Below, one piece after another: positions 43,073-56,500 of a DNA stretch of 64,000 nt (the first letter of the stretch is position 1; every line of letters starts with the position of its first letter). A program made the translations under genes and the position numbers. Origin of the DNA: Pachyseris speciosa (Eukaryota; Cnidaria; Anthozoa; Scleractinia; Pachyseridae); NCBI GenBank assembly GCA_016490735.1, contig JAEMWC010000106.1, forward strand, positions 311,001-375,000, given 5' to 3'. The notes under the pieces are model-generated. The model made no database searches. It was not told the origin of the DNA and saw only the letters and a program-made list of their open reading frames with translations.

Positions 43073-43440
43073 TTAAAAACAAAAGGTAGTGAAGTGCCAA
43101 AAAGTAGTTTGAAAGACAAACCATACGTTTCGGGCTTAGCCCTTCATCAGTGGTGTGAAAACGATTTAAAGTTGCGCAACTTTAAATCGTTTTCACACCA
43201 CTGATGAAGGGCTAAGCCCGAAACGTATGGTTTGTTAAAAACAAAAGGTAGTGAAGTGCCAAAAAGTAGTTTGAAAGACAAACCATACGTTTCGGGCTTA
43301 GCCCTTCATCAGTGGTGTGAAAACGATTTAAAGTTGCGCAACTTTAAATCGTTTTCACACCACTGATGAAGGGCTAAGCCCGAAACGTATGGTTTGTTTT
43401 TCAAACTACTTTTTGGCACTTCACTACCTTTTGTTTTTAA
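43073..43440. repeat. Nested palindrome with hammerhead cores on both strands
   Basis: The layout is A-B-B'-A-B-B'-A', where A is about 43 bp and B is 60 bp; primes mark reverse complements. The first perfect palindrome is 43116-43235 (60-bp arms, centre TGCGCA). The second, 43235-43440, has 103-bp arms with one mismatch. Each B' (plus strand) and each B (minus strand) has CTGATGAA, helix II GGGC/GCCC, GAAAC and stem I ACCA/TGGT. It lies between the two peptidase genes. Confidence 0.92.
43197..43231 (+). ncRNA. Hammerhead-like core in palindrome (first plus copy)
   Basis: CTGATGA 43201-43207, helix II GGGC-TAA-GCCC, GAAAC 43220-43224, stem III ACGT, GTA as the triplet before the predicted cut, stem I ACCA/TGGT. 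The stem I is only 4 bp, so activity is uncertain. Equivalent cores lie at about 43,359-43,393 (plus) and about 43,120-43,154 and 43,282-43,316 (minus). Confidence 0.6.
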
Positions 43441-43479
43441 CACTTTCGTCTCGTTTATCATACTGAGAAAGTAGTTGTA

Positions 43480-44100
43480 ACAGTAAGTTGACTCCGTGGA
43501 TGAAATTCTAAAGTGTGAACTACTAAGGATTACCTGTGGTACTGTTTATTATGCTGTGCAAGGTCGGGTGGTTCTTAGTTGCTTTGAGTCTGCGGGGGGG
43601 GGGGGGGGTGGGGGGGGACGAAATCCTAAAGTGTGACCATTCAAGCGAAAGCTACTGAGCAGTACTTTCCTGTGGTACTGTTTATTATGCTGTACAAGGT
43701 GGTTCTAACTTTTGAGTCCGTGCATGGATGAATCCTAATGTGTGACCATTCAAATAAAAGCTACTGAGAATTACTTTCCTGTGGTGCTGTTTAACCTGTG
43801 GTGCTGTCTAACTTTTGAGTCAGTGAGTGAAATCGTTAAGTGTGACTATTCAAATAAAAGCTAATGAGCAGTACTTTCCTGTGGTGCTGCTTATTCTGGT
43901 GTACAAGGTGATTCTAAGTTTTGAGTCTTTGAATGAAATCCTTAAGTGTGAAGCTCACTGAATACTATATACTTCTATATACTGAATACTATATACTTCT
44001 GGTTTTGTTTATTATGCTTTTCTATGTAAAGTGTGACCATTCAATTGAAAGCGATTGAGCAGATTGGTGTTTATTATGCTGTGTAAAATCATTATAATTT
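43480..44100. repeat. 106-bp minisatellite array in the intergenic gap
   Basis: Diverged copies of the intron-5 repeat in opposite orientation (GTACTTTCCTGTGGT, TTTATTATGCTG, GGTTCTAACTTTTGAGTC). It is broken by a long G-run at about 43,595-43,618. From 44,100 to 44,528 I see no feature apart from the likely promoter side of gene 2. Confidence 0.88.
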
Positions 44101-44528
44101 TTTATTATGAAAATGGCTGTAAAAGAGGACAAACGTTGCAAAAAATAAGTAAGCAAACGGCTGCTTTGAAGACAAAAGAACGATTAGGATCCTATTAGCT
44201 TCGCTCTCCAATCCGTATTTTATACTTTTTCTCATTTTTTTCTTGCCTGCGTAACAGGTGCCGAGGCAAAGGCGTGTCCTTTCATACGGGTACCTGTTGC
44301 ATGGCGTCATCGTTGGAGCAATTCCCTCTGTTGCGAAGATCACAAAGACAAAAATAGTTTACAGCAAGGACTGAGCGACTCAAATTTCCCTCGGCGCGGA
44401 TTTCTTTAAGTATCTAATTGGTAACATGGAATTGAAGTAATGTTTTTACTGCAGTAGAAACTTAGCTAGGACTTCTTGTTTTTCACAAAATATGACAGAA
44501 AGGAATCTTCTGTGGAGTTGATGCACGA

Positions 44529-47500
44529 ATGAGGCAAAACATTATGGAGGTTTTATTCGCTTTTAATGTTTTTCTCGTGTTGGTGTCGTGTGCCAGTCTA
44601 CCGCCAGAGGCAGAGACTATTCCGGCTCGCAGTGCGCCGCCGTTAGAAGAAGTAAATCTTCTTAAAGAAAATAATCTCAAGGGATCAAAACAACACGAAT
44701 TTAGAATTTTGAATTCGCCGATCTGCCAATCAGAAAGCTGCAAAGGTATCTCAAAATTAATACAACAAGTACGGGACGAGAAGGTGGACCCTTGTGAAAA
44801 TTTTTACGAGTATGCTTGCGGAAACTGGATCAAAAACAATCCCGTACCACCGGGGCATCTTCAGTTCTCCAGGATAACACAGCTATCGAAAAACAACGAG
44901 CGTGTTATGAAAGAAACGCTACTGGCTGATAAACTCGAGGACACGGAAACCATTAAAAAGGTGAAAAATTTTTATCGGTCGTGCTTGAACGTGGAGAGAA
45001 TTGATGACTTGGGAAGCGAGCCTCTGCTGAACTACATCGACAGTTTGGGCTCGTGGTCGCTGAGCGATAAATGGAGACCAGAAAAATGGCATTTTTATGA
45101 CGTTTTAGCGGGTGTGCAGAGGGATTATCCGGTTGAAGTTTTTTTCAGTGTGAATGTCATTCAGGATCCTGTTAAGGGGAAAGGAAACAAAACAAAGAAA
45201 TATATCGCGCTGGTGAGTGTCTCTATTCCTTATAAAGTATATCGGACTCCTAAGTCAACCAAACGTAAAACCTTATACGAAACATAAAAGCCCGTCCGGC
45301 TAAACAATCAAACATTTTCATCCAACATCATCTTTGTCAAACATAACGTTGGGTGGCTAAACGGACAAACAATGTTTGACCAAACACCAGACAGCGTGAG
45401 GCCACACAACGATTTTTGCGTATTATCGCTGAAATTTCGACGTTTTGTGGTTCATTTGGTTGCTTTTTACCGGCTGTGCACGCTTTGTTGTCCTTTAGCT
45501 TTTTAGACTACTATCTGGCGGCACTATCCAGATAAGGACTGCCAGAAAGCTAACCCGGCTCCATTTAAAAAATTTGTTTTTAATCGACTTAGCTGATAAT
45601 GTAAATTGGCTGCCGTAAGGAGATTCAAAAGCTGACGTTTCGAGCGCCAGACCTTCGTCAGAGCAAATCGAGGAATTATGGGATGTGTGTGGTTTATATG
45701 CAGAACGCTGGAGCTACGCTGTTGCTGCTGGAGACATGGTAACGTGACAACACAAAAATGAATTACTTGAATGTAAAGCGTTCAATTCGTTGGTACCGTG
45801 GGGATCCTGAGTGCCAATTTGAAAGAAAAATATTTTCTCTAGATTCTTACTTCAAGATTCTCGTGTACCACTTCCCTACCGACGCAGCACCAACGTGTCT
45901 TTAGTCAGTCTCAGTCTCCCCTCGTTTTTCCCGCTAGCTCGCATCATCTTTCATTCTCGCGGTGATTTTCGCCACGCCCCCACAATCTGAACCCCTGGTA
46001 CAGGCTACAAACAAGACATATTCAGCTGAGGTCAGCCTGCGACTTGCCTTAGACAGGCTTTGAATTGGTTAAAACGGAAAGCTGTGATCTAAAGTGAAAC
46101 TGCAACAGGAGAAAGCCATACACCTTATTCCAAAATGGCGGCCAATTTATTATTCGTTTGTTTGCATGTTAATCAGCCCTCTTTGCCTCGTTTTTTACTT
46201 CAAAATTCTTTTGTATTTTGTACATGTTGACGAGGCAAAGAGGGCTAATTATCATGCAAACAAAAGAATAATAAATTGTCCGCCATTTTGGAATAACGTG
46301 TATTGTCTATAAGAACTCAACCCGCCATTCCAGGCCTTTCCCTTTCCAGTCCCTTACCCTTCTCTTTAATCAGAGGTCATTTATTTACAGTTTTCCACTT
46401 CAACTTAGAGTCTGAAACAGGCCAGTAATAACGTGATTATTTGCAGAAAAATTGTTGCCAGAGTAAAACTAATGAGAGTTTCTATCTTTTAGATTGACCA
46501 AGCGAAGTTGAATCTTCCGCAAATCATCTACTTCACCAGTCCAAAGGTACAGGGTCCTGCTAATATAATTTGAGCGTTATTCGAATGAACCAAGTGAACT
46601 TCCAAGCCTACAGGGTGTACTGACTTGAAAACGTTGTCCTTTCAGATTTTGAGAGAAGTTTGGAAGTACATGACCATTATCACAAGTTTAGCAGGAGTAA
46701 ATTTTAATGAATCAAAGAAGGCGACGAGGGACTTGCTTGCTTTCGAGGGACGCCTAGCTTCGGTAGGTGATATCTCATCTTAAATACATACTTAGGGAGC
46801 GTTCTTCTGAGATTATTCAAGTTATTCTCGTCCTAGTTTAGGAATTAGAGAATATGCAAAAGAAGATTTTCCAAAAAACAGATGTTGTATAAACGGAATA
46901 CTCTCGGGCGGAGGGGAGGGGAACTTGAATCCTGAGCGTCCGAACCTGACTTCTTATTATAGGCGATGAGGGCGCAGTCCGAATCAGCAATCAGGCATGA
47001 AAATCGAAAGCGAATGATCTAATTGTTTTAGTTTAAATCTAATAATCATTCAAAACTAAACAAGTAAATTATCGAAACCCTCCTCGCAGACACTTCGAAA
47101 ACGCAAAGATGCGGGCGCCATTTTGTTGACAGCCGCTACTCACTTTCTATTTAACAATTAGATTATGAGCTCGAGATTTCTATCGCGCGAGCGAATAATC
47201 CAATTGTTTTAGTATAAATCTACTACTCGTTAAAAACTAAACAAGTAAATTATCTAAATCCTCCTCGCAGAAAACGCGAAGAAGCAACCGCGATTTTGTT
47301 GACACCGCAACTCGCTATCTATCACAGAATAGCTAACGAGTAGCGTAGCCAATCAGAGAACGGAATTCGTGATAGAACGCTAGTATAATTATACTAAAAC
47401 AGATTAGTAGTGAGTAGCGTAGCCAATAAGAGAACGGCATTCGTGATAGAACGCTGGTAGAGTTATACTAATATGAGTAATATCTGATTCAAGTACTTGA

Positions 47501-50500
47501 TTAATCAGGTCAGCATTAGATTCGATCGGCCTCAGCCCCTTTTCCCTTTGATTTGAAATTGCATGAAGTAAACCTTATTTCAAACTTAGCTTGAAAAAGA
47601 AGGACAATTTCGGGAGAATCGCCGCCTCGAAACCGAACCGTTCGCTTTTTAAAGATATCTAGATCCACTAGACCAACGGGGACTAGCTGTTTGAATTTGC
47701 CAATTTTCACCATATTTTAGACAAAGTTACAGTCACAGTAATCGAAAGCTAACCGTTTTCATATCAGTGCGTAACTCTAAATGCTACAGATCAGCGCTAA
47801 ACCCTGAAACCTGTTCCTAGCTGAACTAAAAGTCTATCCTCACTGTTCTCTCTCCTTACGTATATAAGGGTAGGAAATAATACATCGTTTAAACGTCAGA
47901 AAGTGGTCTGAGAGGTTGTGGCCGATGGAATCTGATGTTAATTGATCAATCAAGTGCACGTCACGAGTTTGCCCGGCCTCAACCTCGCTCCCGGGGTCCT
48001 CACCTTGCTTCAGGGTACGGGAAGGAGAGGACCCTGGGAACGAGGTTGAAATGACGGTTATTCTGCGTAAAGCGTAAATGTTTGATAATGGTCTCCAGAG
48101 CAAACTATTTTGCGTTAACAAACTTTTAGGATGCATCTTCTGTGAACAGCAACATCAATTTTGATTGTCTGAAGGCTGGGATTGAACTAGTGATATAGTG
48201 GAGACTTACAGATTTTATGAAATTGTACAGTCGAAACTTTTAGTTTTTTACTGCATCCCTACCCCACCCCCTGAAACACCGGTATCGTTACTTTTTACTC
48301 TAACTATAGTTATTGCTTCTTACCGTCGATTGCATCTACCCGTGAACGCACGCGCCCAAAACATGTTTTCACTTGACGTCAAACGTCTGCGTTTCAGATG
48401 TCAAACTTATAAGTTTTCCCGCCCAAAAGTGAAGTTTAAGCTAGTGTTTCACTACTAGTAGGGATATGTTTTCGGTCAAAAAGAAAGGAAGAAATTATCA
48501 AAAAGGCCTCCCACTTTCAATATATATCATATATATCAGTGAAGGGATTTTCGCTGACTTTCCTCAGATTTCTTGACTATGTTGACAGTGAATTGAACCA
48601 CGGGAACACCGAAGGAACTTCATATTTAGGCGGGCAAACTTTAAAAGTTTGACACTGAAACGCAGACGTTTGACATCACGTGAAAACATGTTTTGGGCGC
48701 GTTCGTTCACGGGTAGATGCAATCGACGGTATATCTTCACCGCGTTCGATTAATTCAGTTCACCCATGCAACAAGTAATGACTTATTTTTTCTCCAACAC
48801 CTTTCATCCAGTATTGGATACCCAAAGTGTCCAAGAAGTATGTGCGTATTCCAATCGAAAAATTAGCAGAGGCTCTTCCAGAGGTAAGCCATTCAAATGT
48901 CTTGAATTTTATCAGCTTTTTCGAAGACTGAGCTTGAGTTTAAGCTGGCGCTTAACGAGGTTGTCAAACAAAAGATGTAGACGAAATTGTTATAGTTATA
49001 GTGTAGATTGTTTTGCAACGAGTTTTCTTAAAGGCCGGTTACATCTGGATTTTGGGGAAGTAGTCCAAACAACCACAGGCCAGTATGTTTGACTGAAACA
49101 TCTAGCATCTAGAGAATAAGCAGTATGCATCTGCAATTGCAATAAATCAGACATCCAGTCACTAAGTGTGCATGGAGACACTTAATTTTCACAAAAAAGT
49201 TTCAGATTTTGGCAACAACCTTTTTTTTTCTATTTTGAGCACCTTTTTAGAAAAGTTTAGGCAATTTTTGAACGAACGTTTCGGCAAGGTACTATCACAA
49301 ATCGGGATACGCCGAGTGGGTCATAAAGCATTACATTATTGCGGAAGCAAAGGAATTCAAGGAGCTAAGAGAACAAGAATCGAACTACTTTGATGACAGT
49401 TTGTTTCGTAGATCAAAACGTAAGGAAATAAACTTAACAAACAGCATACACACCACTCACGGTGTGTACTGTAACATTTGTGCGACATGTTAGCTATTAA
49501 ATATAGTTCATATTTCAACCATTTTCCTTACCTTTTCCATTAGTTTCCATGGGTAGAACACTTACGAAAGGTGTTATCGCGACCAGACCTTTCCAAGGAT
49601 GATATGGTAATAGTTCTAGCCAACGATTACCTTCAAAATATGATTGATCTTCTTCGACGGACGGATAAGAAGTGAGTTGACTTTGAGGTGCTTATTTACC
49701 ATCATCGCTATTTTACTTCAAGTAGTGCTGTCTCCCACTCGCGGGGGAACGGACAGTGTTACGGAAGGCTCAGTTGTGATCAGTCTCACGAGCCTTCAAG
49801 ATTTCCGCGTTTGCAGTCAATTAACAGCAGCACAGAAAAGCAATGCTTGGTAGTTTGCATCCGAATGGTCACACTCGAGAGTTTCCAACGCAGACGCATA
49901 AGTTAGAACCACCTTGTACACGATAATAAAGAGCATCACAGGAAAGTGCTGCAAATTAACAAATGATTCATGCGTCACAGTGCGTTCATGGAGATACGAG
50001 GCACGCGGGTAGTTTGGAGAGCACGAAAGATGCGTAAGAGTTGCTCGAGGCGTTACCAAGAGCAACTCTAGCTTCTTGAGTGCTCTGCAAATTTAGCTTC
50101 CCAAGTGCTTCATATCTTGATGAACGCACAGTTGATGCATGGATCAATTGTTTTATAACATTTTAAATACTGTATGAAGAGAAATTCCCTCCGCTATGTC
50201 ATCAGCGTGCACAATGGGAATATGAAGCACGCTCGCGCAACTGAATTTCACGAGACAAATTTACCAGCTATGTTATAATATTAGTTTTCATTTGAATGGC
50301 TACACTTAATCCAGGTATAATAGTTAGAACCGCCTTGCACGGCATAGCAAACAGTACTACAGGAATGAACTGCTTAGGAACTTTAATTTTAACCATGACA
50401 CTTTGGGGTCTCACGTTCAAACAGTAAAGATATTTTTTCCGTTATCTTAGTCACAAATAAGTTTTGTCTATTTTTTTCTCTATAAATGAGATGTTATCTT

Positions 50501-53500
50501 TAGCTAAAAGATTATCTGGCCCTAGTCTGCTCCGAGGATAGATTACTGATAAATTCATTCATTCATCTATTTTAAATTGTGTCAACTCTAGGGTCCTTTC
50601 TACGTATATAATCTGGCGTGCTATCAAGGACTCGGTACCTCTCCTCTCAAAGCGATTCCGAGCAGTTCACCAGATGTTCAAGAAAAGACTTCTTGGCTCA
50701 AAATCAAACAAGACGAGAGAAGACATTTGCTTCAGCTACACAAACAATATTCTGGGTCCAATGTTGGGAGCCGTGTTCATAAGAAGTGCTTTCGGACCGG
50801 AGAGCAAAGAAAAGGTATGTGTGTAGTAAGACTCTTGTTTCAGTTTCTGATTCACAGATCTAAAAAATGGTTGACGAACTCCACCAATGATCTTTCTTTT
50901 AACGTGCCGTTGATTAAGTTCATTTCCTCTTCTTTTTATCGCCGAAATAAACTGCTTGAGGCTGTGGTAGTGGTGTTCAGAAGCTTTTCAATTGCAATAC
51001 AAAAGCATGGAAACTCGTTTTCTGCATGAACAGCTGCAACTTACACGTCAACTTGGAACACTGTTCACATATTGCAGTCTCACGAGATTGACGCCAGACA
51101 GAAACCTCAGGTGGACTAGCAAGTTGTTACCACTACTTGGTTACCATTTTTCATCTCCTATGGGCCTTATCTCACTTGCAATATAGCCAAAGCTTAATGT
51201 TGTGGTCTTTCTTTTCGAGGTCGAAGTGATGATGGAAGGCATCATCCAGGCTTTCAAAGACCGCGTGACGGGAGTGGGCTGGATCGATAATCAAACCGTT
51301 CAGGCTGTCAGAGAAAAAGTAAGTAAAACACTATTTGTTTAAGAAAGTACAGCGATTGAATAATGTTCGTGCGTTAGGAACATTCGATAATGCAACCTGC
51401 GCTATCCGCGTTTTTCTTTAGGTATATAAATGACGATGTCTCGTTAACATTGTTGCCTTGTTAATCTCTGTGACACTGGTTATTGACTGTGACGTCATTT
51501 GACACCTGAAAGGTGATACCAATAATTTTTTGAATACAATTTAACAAAGTAACTACTGTGGAAATTGCGCACCCAAACATTTAGAATTGTAGACTTCAGT
51601 TTTTCATATACCGATTTTTACCAAATTGCCAAAATTAATTTAGGCTGCAAAGGGTTAAATCACTGTGAAGTAAAGGTCAAAGTTTTACTTGCAAGACCTG
51701 TCACTGTGTGGGTTTGATTTATTTGACTAGTTATTTGGTTGTCTATTCATTGGTAGGCAGATGCAGCTGTTTATAAAGTTGGATACCCTGATTATCTGTG
51801 GAATGAAACCACATTTGCCCAGAGATATAACATGGTAAGGCTAACTTTGAACTTTGAACTTTCATGAGCACATGCACCAGCTGCAGCATCAAATGAAGAT
51901 TGTTTTTACGTTAACATTTTTTACCAGTTGAGAGATGACGCTAAGCTTATAAACAAGTTCGTGGTTTGGAAAACCGTCAAATGTTCACAATATTTGCAGA
52001 ATATCTAATACCATTTAGCTGTCGTAAACAGGTGAAAATTTCCAAAAACCTCCTTATTTATTCAATATTCTCCCGTGATGTCCTCGGTAGTATAGTGGTG
52101 GGTATCCCCACCAGTCACGCGGTTTACCGGGATTCGATTCCCCGCCGGGGAGCACAAGTTTTTTTTCTTCCATCTTTCTACTTTTTAAGGTTTTTCTTTT
52201 TTTGTCTCCTTTATCTACCAACAGTAACTCGCCGAAAGGCCTCAAACGTTCATTTGTGCACTCAAGTAATGTTATTTTTTCTTTCCGCGTTTCCTTTTTC
52301 CTTTTACAGTTGAACATTACCGCGGATCAGTGGTTCAAAAATGTACTCAGCACTGATAAATTTTCAAACTATCAAACATACACCAAGCTGGGGAAACCAG
52401 TCGACAGGCATCAGTAAGTGAAATGGTGAAACACTTTCAGTTTAAATCACTACTCTGTGCTACAAAACGGTTACAGGAAACTCAAATAGCACAACGAACC
52501 GATCGCGACTCCAAAAGTACATCCGGTGGCAAACGCCGGAAAACAAGCAACTGATGCTAATTCTCGAGCAATTTTCGTCGCCAATTGCAGAAGGCCTTCA
52601 ACCTTCAACGCCGTTCATATTAATGAGGTTTCTGGATAAGGCCCAAGCAAACGAGGACACATTGTTGCGGACACATTGTAGCTTATGATGTTTCTTGGGT
52701 GAGCAAACGAGCAAGGTAGAAAATAAATTTTGTGTTTCCATGCTGCGCAAACCATGTTAACATTTGTTGCGGACACAAAACATGTTGCGGTGCAGGCGAA
52801 CAGGGAAACATTTGCCACCGCGACAATTAATGTGTCCTCGTTTGCCAGGGCCTATAGTTCACCCACATTTTACAAATTGAACAAGATGGAATGATTGCAA
52901 AAGAGTTACATTTTCAAGAAGTTATATTTTGACGTTTTCGTTGCCGTTACGTTGTCGTGGCCCGGTGTGCTTCCCCTAAGTTTTCTTGCAGGAAAGAATC
53001 GTTTAGGTTAACGCTGGCTTTGGTTTTTGAGTTTGATGTGAATGGTAAAGTGTTATGTCTTGGGGGCTCGGTGTACCATAAGAGAAGTAACTAGAAGAAT
53101 TTTTAGTAACTTTTCTTGCGTTTAAAAAGGAAAAGCTAGCCAGTTAATATTTACACTGACGTCTTTGTGATTTTATTTTTATTAGATGGATAACAGTACC
53201 ACAGTTGGTGAATGCATTTTACGTTATCACTAAAAATGAAATAGGTAAGCGTGTAAATTGGCAGCCGCGTAGCAACTAATTCGCAAGCTCTTCATGTAAC
53301 TCAATTCACCTGATTCATGGAAAACAGGTATTTTTTACGGTAGAGACTTTTTAGGTGTGTATTTATCGTTATTAGGAATTATTATGTAGTTGCATTTTAT
53401 ATTGTAATCACTTGATGAATTTTTACCGTGTTAAAATAAAGATTTTGATTTGATGTTTCACCTTAATACATTTCTTTTCAATTCTTACAGTGGTTCCAGC

Positions 53501-56500
53501 GGGAATTCTGCAGCCTCCGTTCTTTTATGCCAACGACATTCCGAGGTAACATATCATGAAAAGGTTTCCTACTATTTGACAGATAATCAGTCCGAAAAAA
53601 GAATACTCTTCGCGTAAGCGACCTCAGACCAGCCTGTGTTTTAATATAAGGCACTAGAAGCAAAATCGTCGATCATTTGTACCAAAACAAATACTAATAT
53701 TAGTTTACAATATATTTACAGTAAATTTAACCTTTTGCTATACGACATTTAGGGAGTTGTTGAACAGTAAAAACATGGAGACATGGAGTATTGTGCACGA
53801 AAAAAAAGTCGGAATGGAATGCTCGTTATGTTTCGCGCTTTTTCCGTCAAAGCGATCGGAAAACGCGCGAAAACGGACAGGGACAAGCATGGTTTCACAA
53901 ATGGTAAACGATTTTTCCTGTTGTTTCAGTTCGAACGAAAAGAAGAATACTTCCGAAAATTTCACTGTTTTCCGGAGACTTTCCAATGGAATGAGTTTTC
54001 AAACGAGGATTTTCATCGTTTGTTGACAATTGGCAAACTGCTATGATAAATCAGTTGTTTTCTCGTTCCAGGTCCTTGAGCTATGGTGCGATTGGTCACG
54101 TGCTTGGTCACGAACTCACACATGGTTTTGATACGACAGGTGAGAGTACCACATGATTAGAGCGTGCAGATAAAGCCCCCCTAACGTTTGCAATTTTTTC
54201 GCTTTTTTAAGATGGAAAAGGGAATCATAAGAGTATATTATTTTTGTAGGGCGCAAATTTGATAAGGATGGTGAGTTGATTGAGAAACGAACCTGCTGGA
54301 GCGAGCCAGCGATAAAGACATTCCAAGAACGGGCCAAATGTTTGGTGGAGCAGTTCTCAAAATACAAAGTCCTCAACAAGTTCCACGTAAGCAGATATTT
54401 GCGCAATCCTTCTTGCTTTGAATTAATTACATTTAAACACCAGCCTACTGGAACCTAGCCGCGGGAAATACAAAACCTTGTGTGCATCAGATGTGGAGTG
54501 ATTAAAACAGCTGATCAATCTTTGTTAGGCGCAAAAGTTCCTACCGACATCACTTGCTCAGTTATGTTATGTATTCATTCATTTCATGTTCCTTGTTTCT
54601 TGGCATGCTTTTGATATTGGCAATTAACTCAGGTAAATGGCCTGACGGAGGAGGCCTGGCCCTAGCTTACTGTGTAAGAGATCACGTGATAACCTTTTCT
54701 GCATTTGTTAAATTATGCACAGATTAGCGGAGAAAAAACTCTGGGTGAGAACATTGCAGACTTAGGAGGAGTCAATCTGGCTTATCACGTAAGATCACTA
54801 TCATTATTTTTTCAGCTAGTTAGACTGTAAGGAGTCTAGAAGGATGCTGCTATCATTTTAATACTGATATTTAAGGACGTTGGCCGGTCTTCGTGTGACG
54901 TACTTTAACGCAACCACAGGTGGACTATAGCAAAGAAAACGCAAGTGAAAAAATTGTGCTAATTTACTGAGCGCGAAAAAAATAAGCCATCAAAGGCAAT
55001 CCTGCTTATCAAACGCTAAGGAAACGCAATACAAGGGGCAGCGGTTTCACATGTATGTCAATTCCAGCAAGGGAGAAACTCATTTAACGCAAAGAAGACG
55101 CACTAACAATATTGAAACCCACTTCAAAGAAACTGAGTGCCCTGACAGTGCTAACCATTCATAAACGAGTAGGAAACGCGAGGTGAGATATCAGTGCAGT
55201 CGTTCATGCTGGAAACTCGCCACGAAAACGCACTATTCGTGCTCCCCATGATCAGACGCAATCGATATGCAAGTGTCAGTCCTATCAAGGCCCACACCTA
55301 TAAAAAACGCAAAGTAAACACAAGCATTTCTGACCGGGGGTACTCCCTTATATGGCTAAATAGGTATGTGCAGCCCCAAAGGGTATGGTTTTTAAGCCGT
55401 TTTGGTCTGAAATAGGGTGTACGTCGATTTTAACCATTTTGGTCTGAAATAGGGTATGGTTTGTGCACTCTGTTCCTGAATTGAGTATGATTTTTAGAAG
55501 AAGCTACTTCTCCATCATTAAGCGATAAGACCATCAACAAAAGAGTCACAAAAGCCCCTCTGCAAATTATGTTTAGGGTTTCAGGAAGCAGGCCACACAC
55601 CCCACCCAATTTTTCTCCGAGTATCCCCCGGACATTTCCGTAACATCCTCAAACTCACTAAAAGCCAAGAAAACGCAGTGACTCTCAATGTTTCAATCTT
55701 TTGTAACGCGTACAAATCGTGATCGCGAGCACTGTTGACATTGTTTTTACACAGACCAAACTCGTCGCTTTGTAATTTATTACTTATATGTGGACGCCAA
55801 TATTATATGCTCTGTAGTGATAATGTCTCCACAATGATGGATACCGGCAAGTATATTCAATAAAAAAATCGATCCAAATTAGATGCTCAAAGAAAAGAGG
55901 CGCTCAAATTAGACGTAGCCAATACCTTTCAGAAAAATGAAAGGGCTTTGCTTTTGCTTTTCAGGCGTACAATGCGTTCAACGAGAAGTACGGACCGGAG
56001 CCAGTATTACCAGAGCTGAACATGACAAGTAAAGAACTCTTCTTCATCGGATACGCACAGGTACATTCATTTATGAACCCTTCACAAAATGATTGAACCG
56101 TACTGTCTGGAACCTGAGGACAGGGGGTGCGTGGGACCAGGGAGCGGGAAAATGGGTCGGTGGGGTATTAGTGAGGAAGGCGTAAATGAGAACAAATTGT
56201 TAGATCCGACAAGACTCCGGTTGAGCTAAATAACAGTAACAGTAATTTATTTATCCACGTTAACGTCTAAGAGCACAAGAGCTCGTTCAATATACGGGCG
56301 TGCAAATCTAAGTCCAATAAAAAGAAAAAACGAAAGAAGAAAAAGAAAACATCGATAGTCTTCAAAGCAGGTTATGTGTCCACCATTGTTTGTGACCTAT
56401 AAAAAGTAGGCAAGAGGACTTTAGAGCCCCAAAAGTCTCCGGTTTCAAAACCCAAAATGGGTATCCATAATAACGCTTGACCTTTCACCACTAAATCCAC

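Noticed and set aside
52054..52317. Minus ORF across the tRNA-Asp-like sequence
   Set aside because: It is a translation of the tRNA pseudogene and the flanking T-rich sequence.
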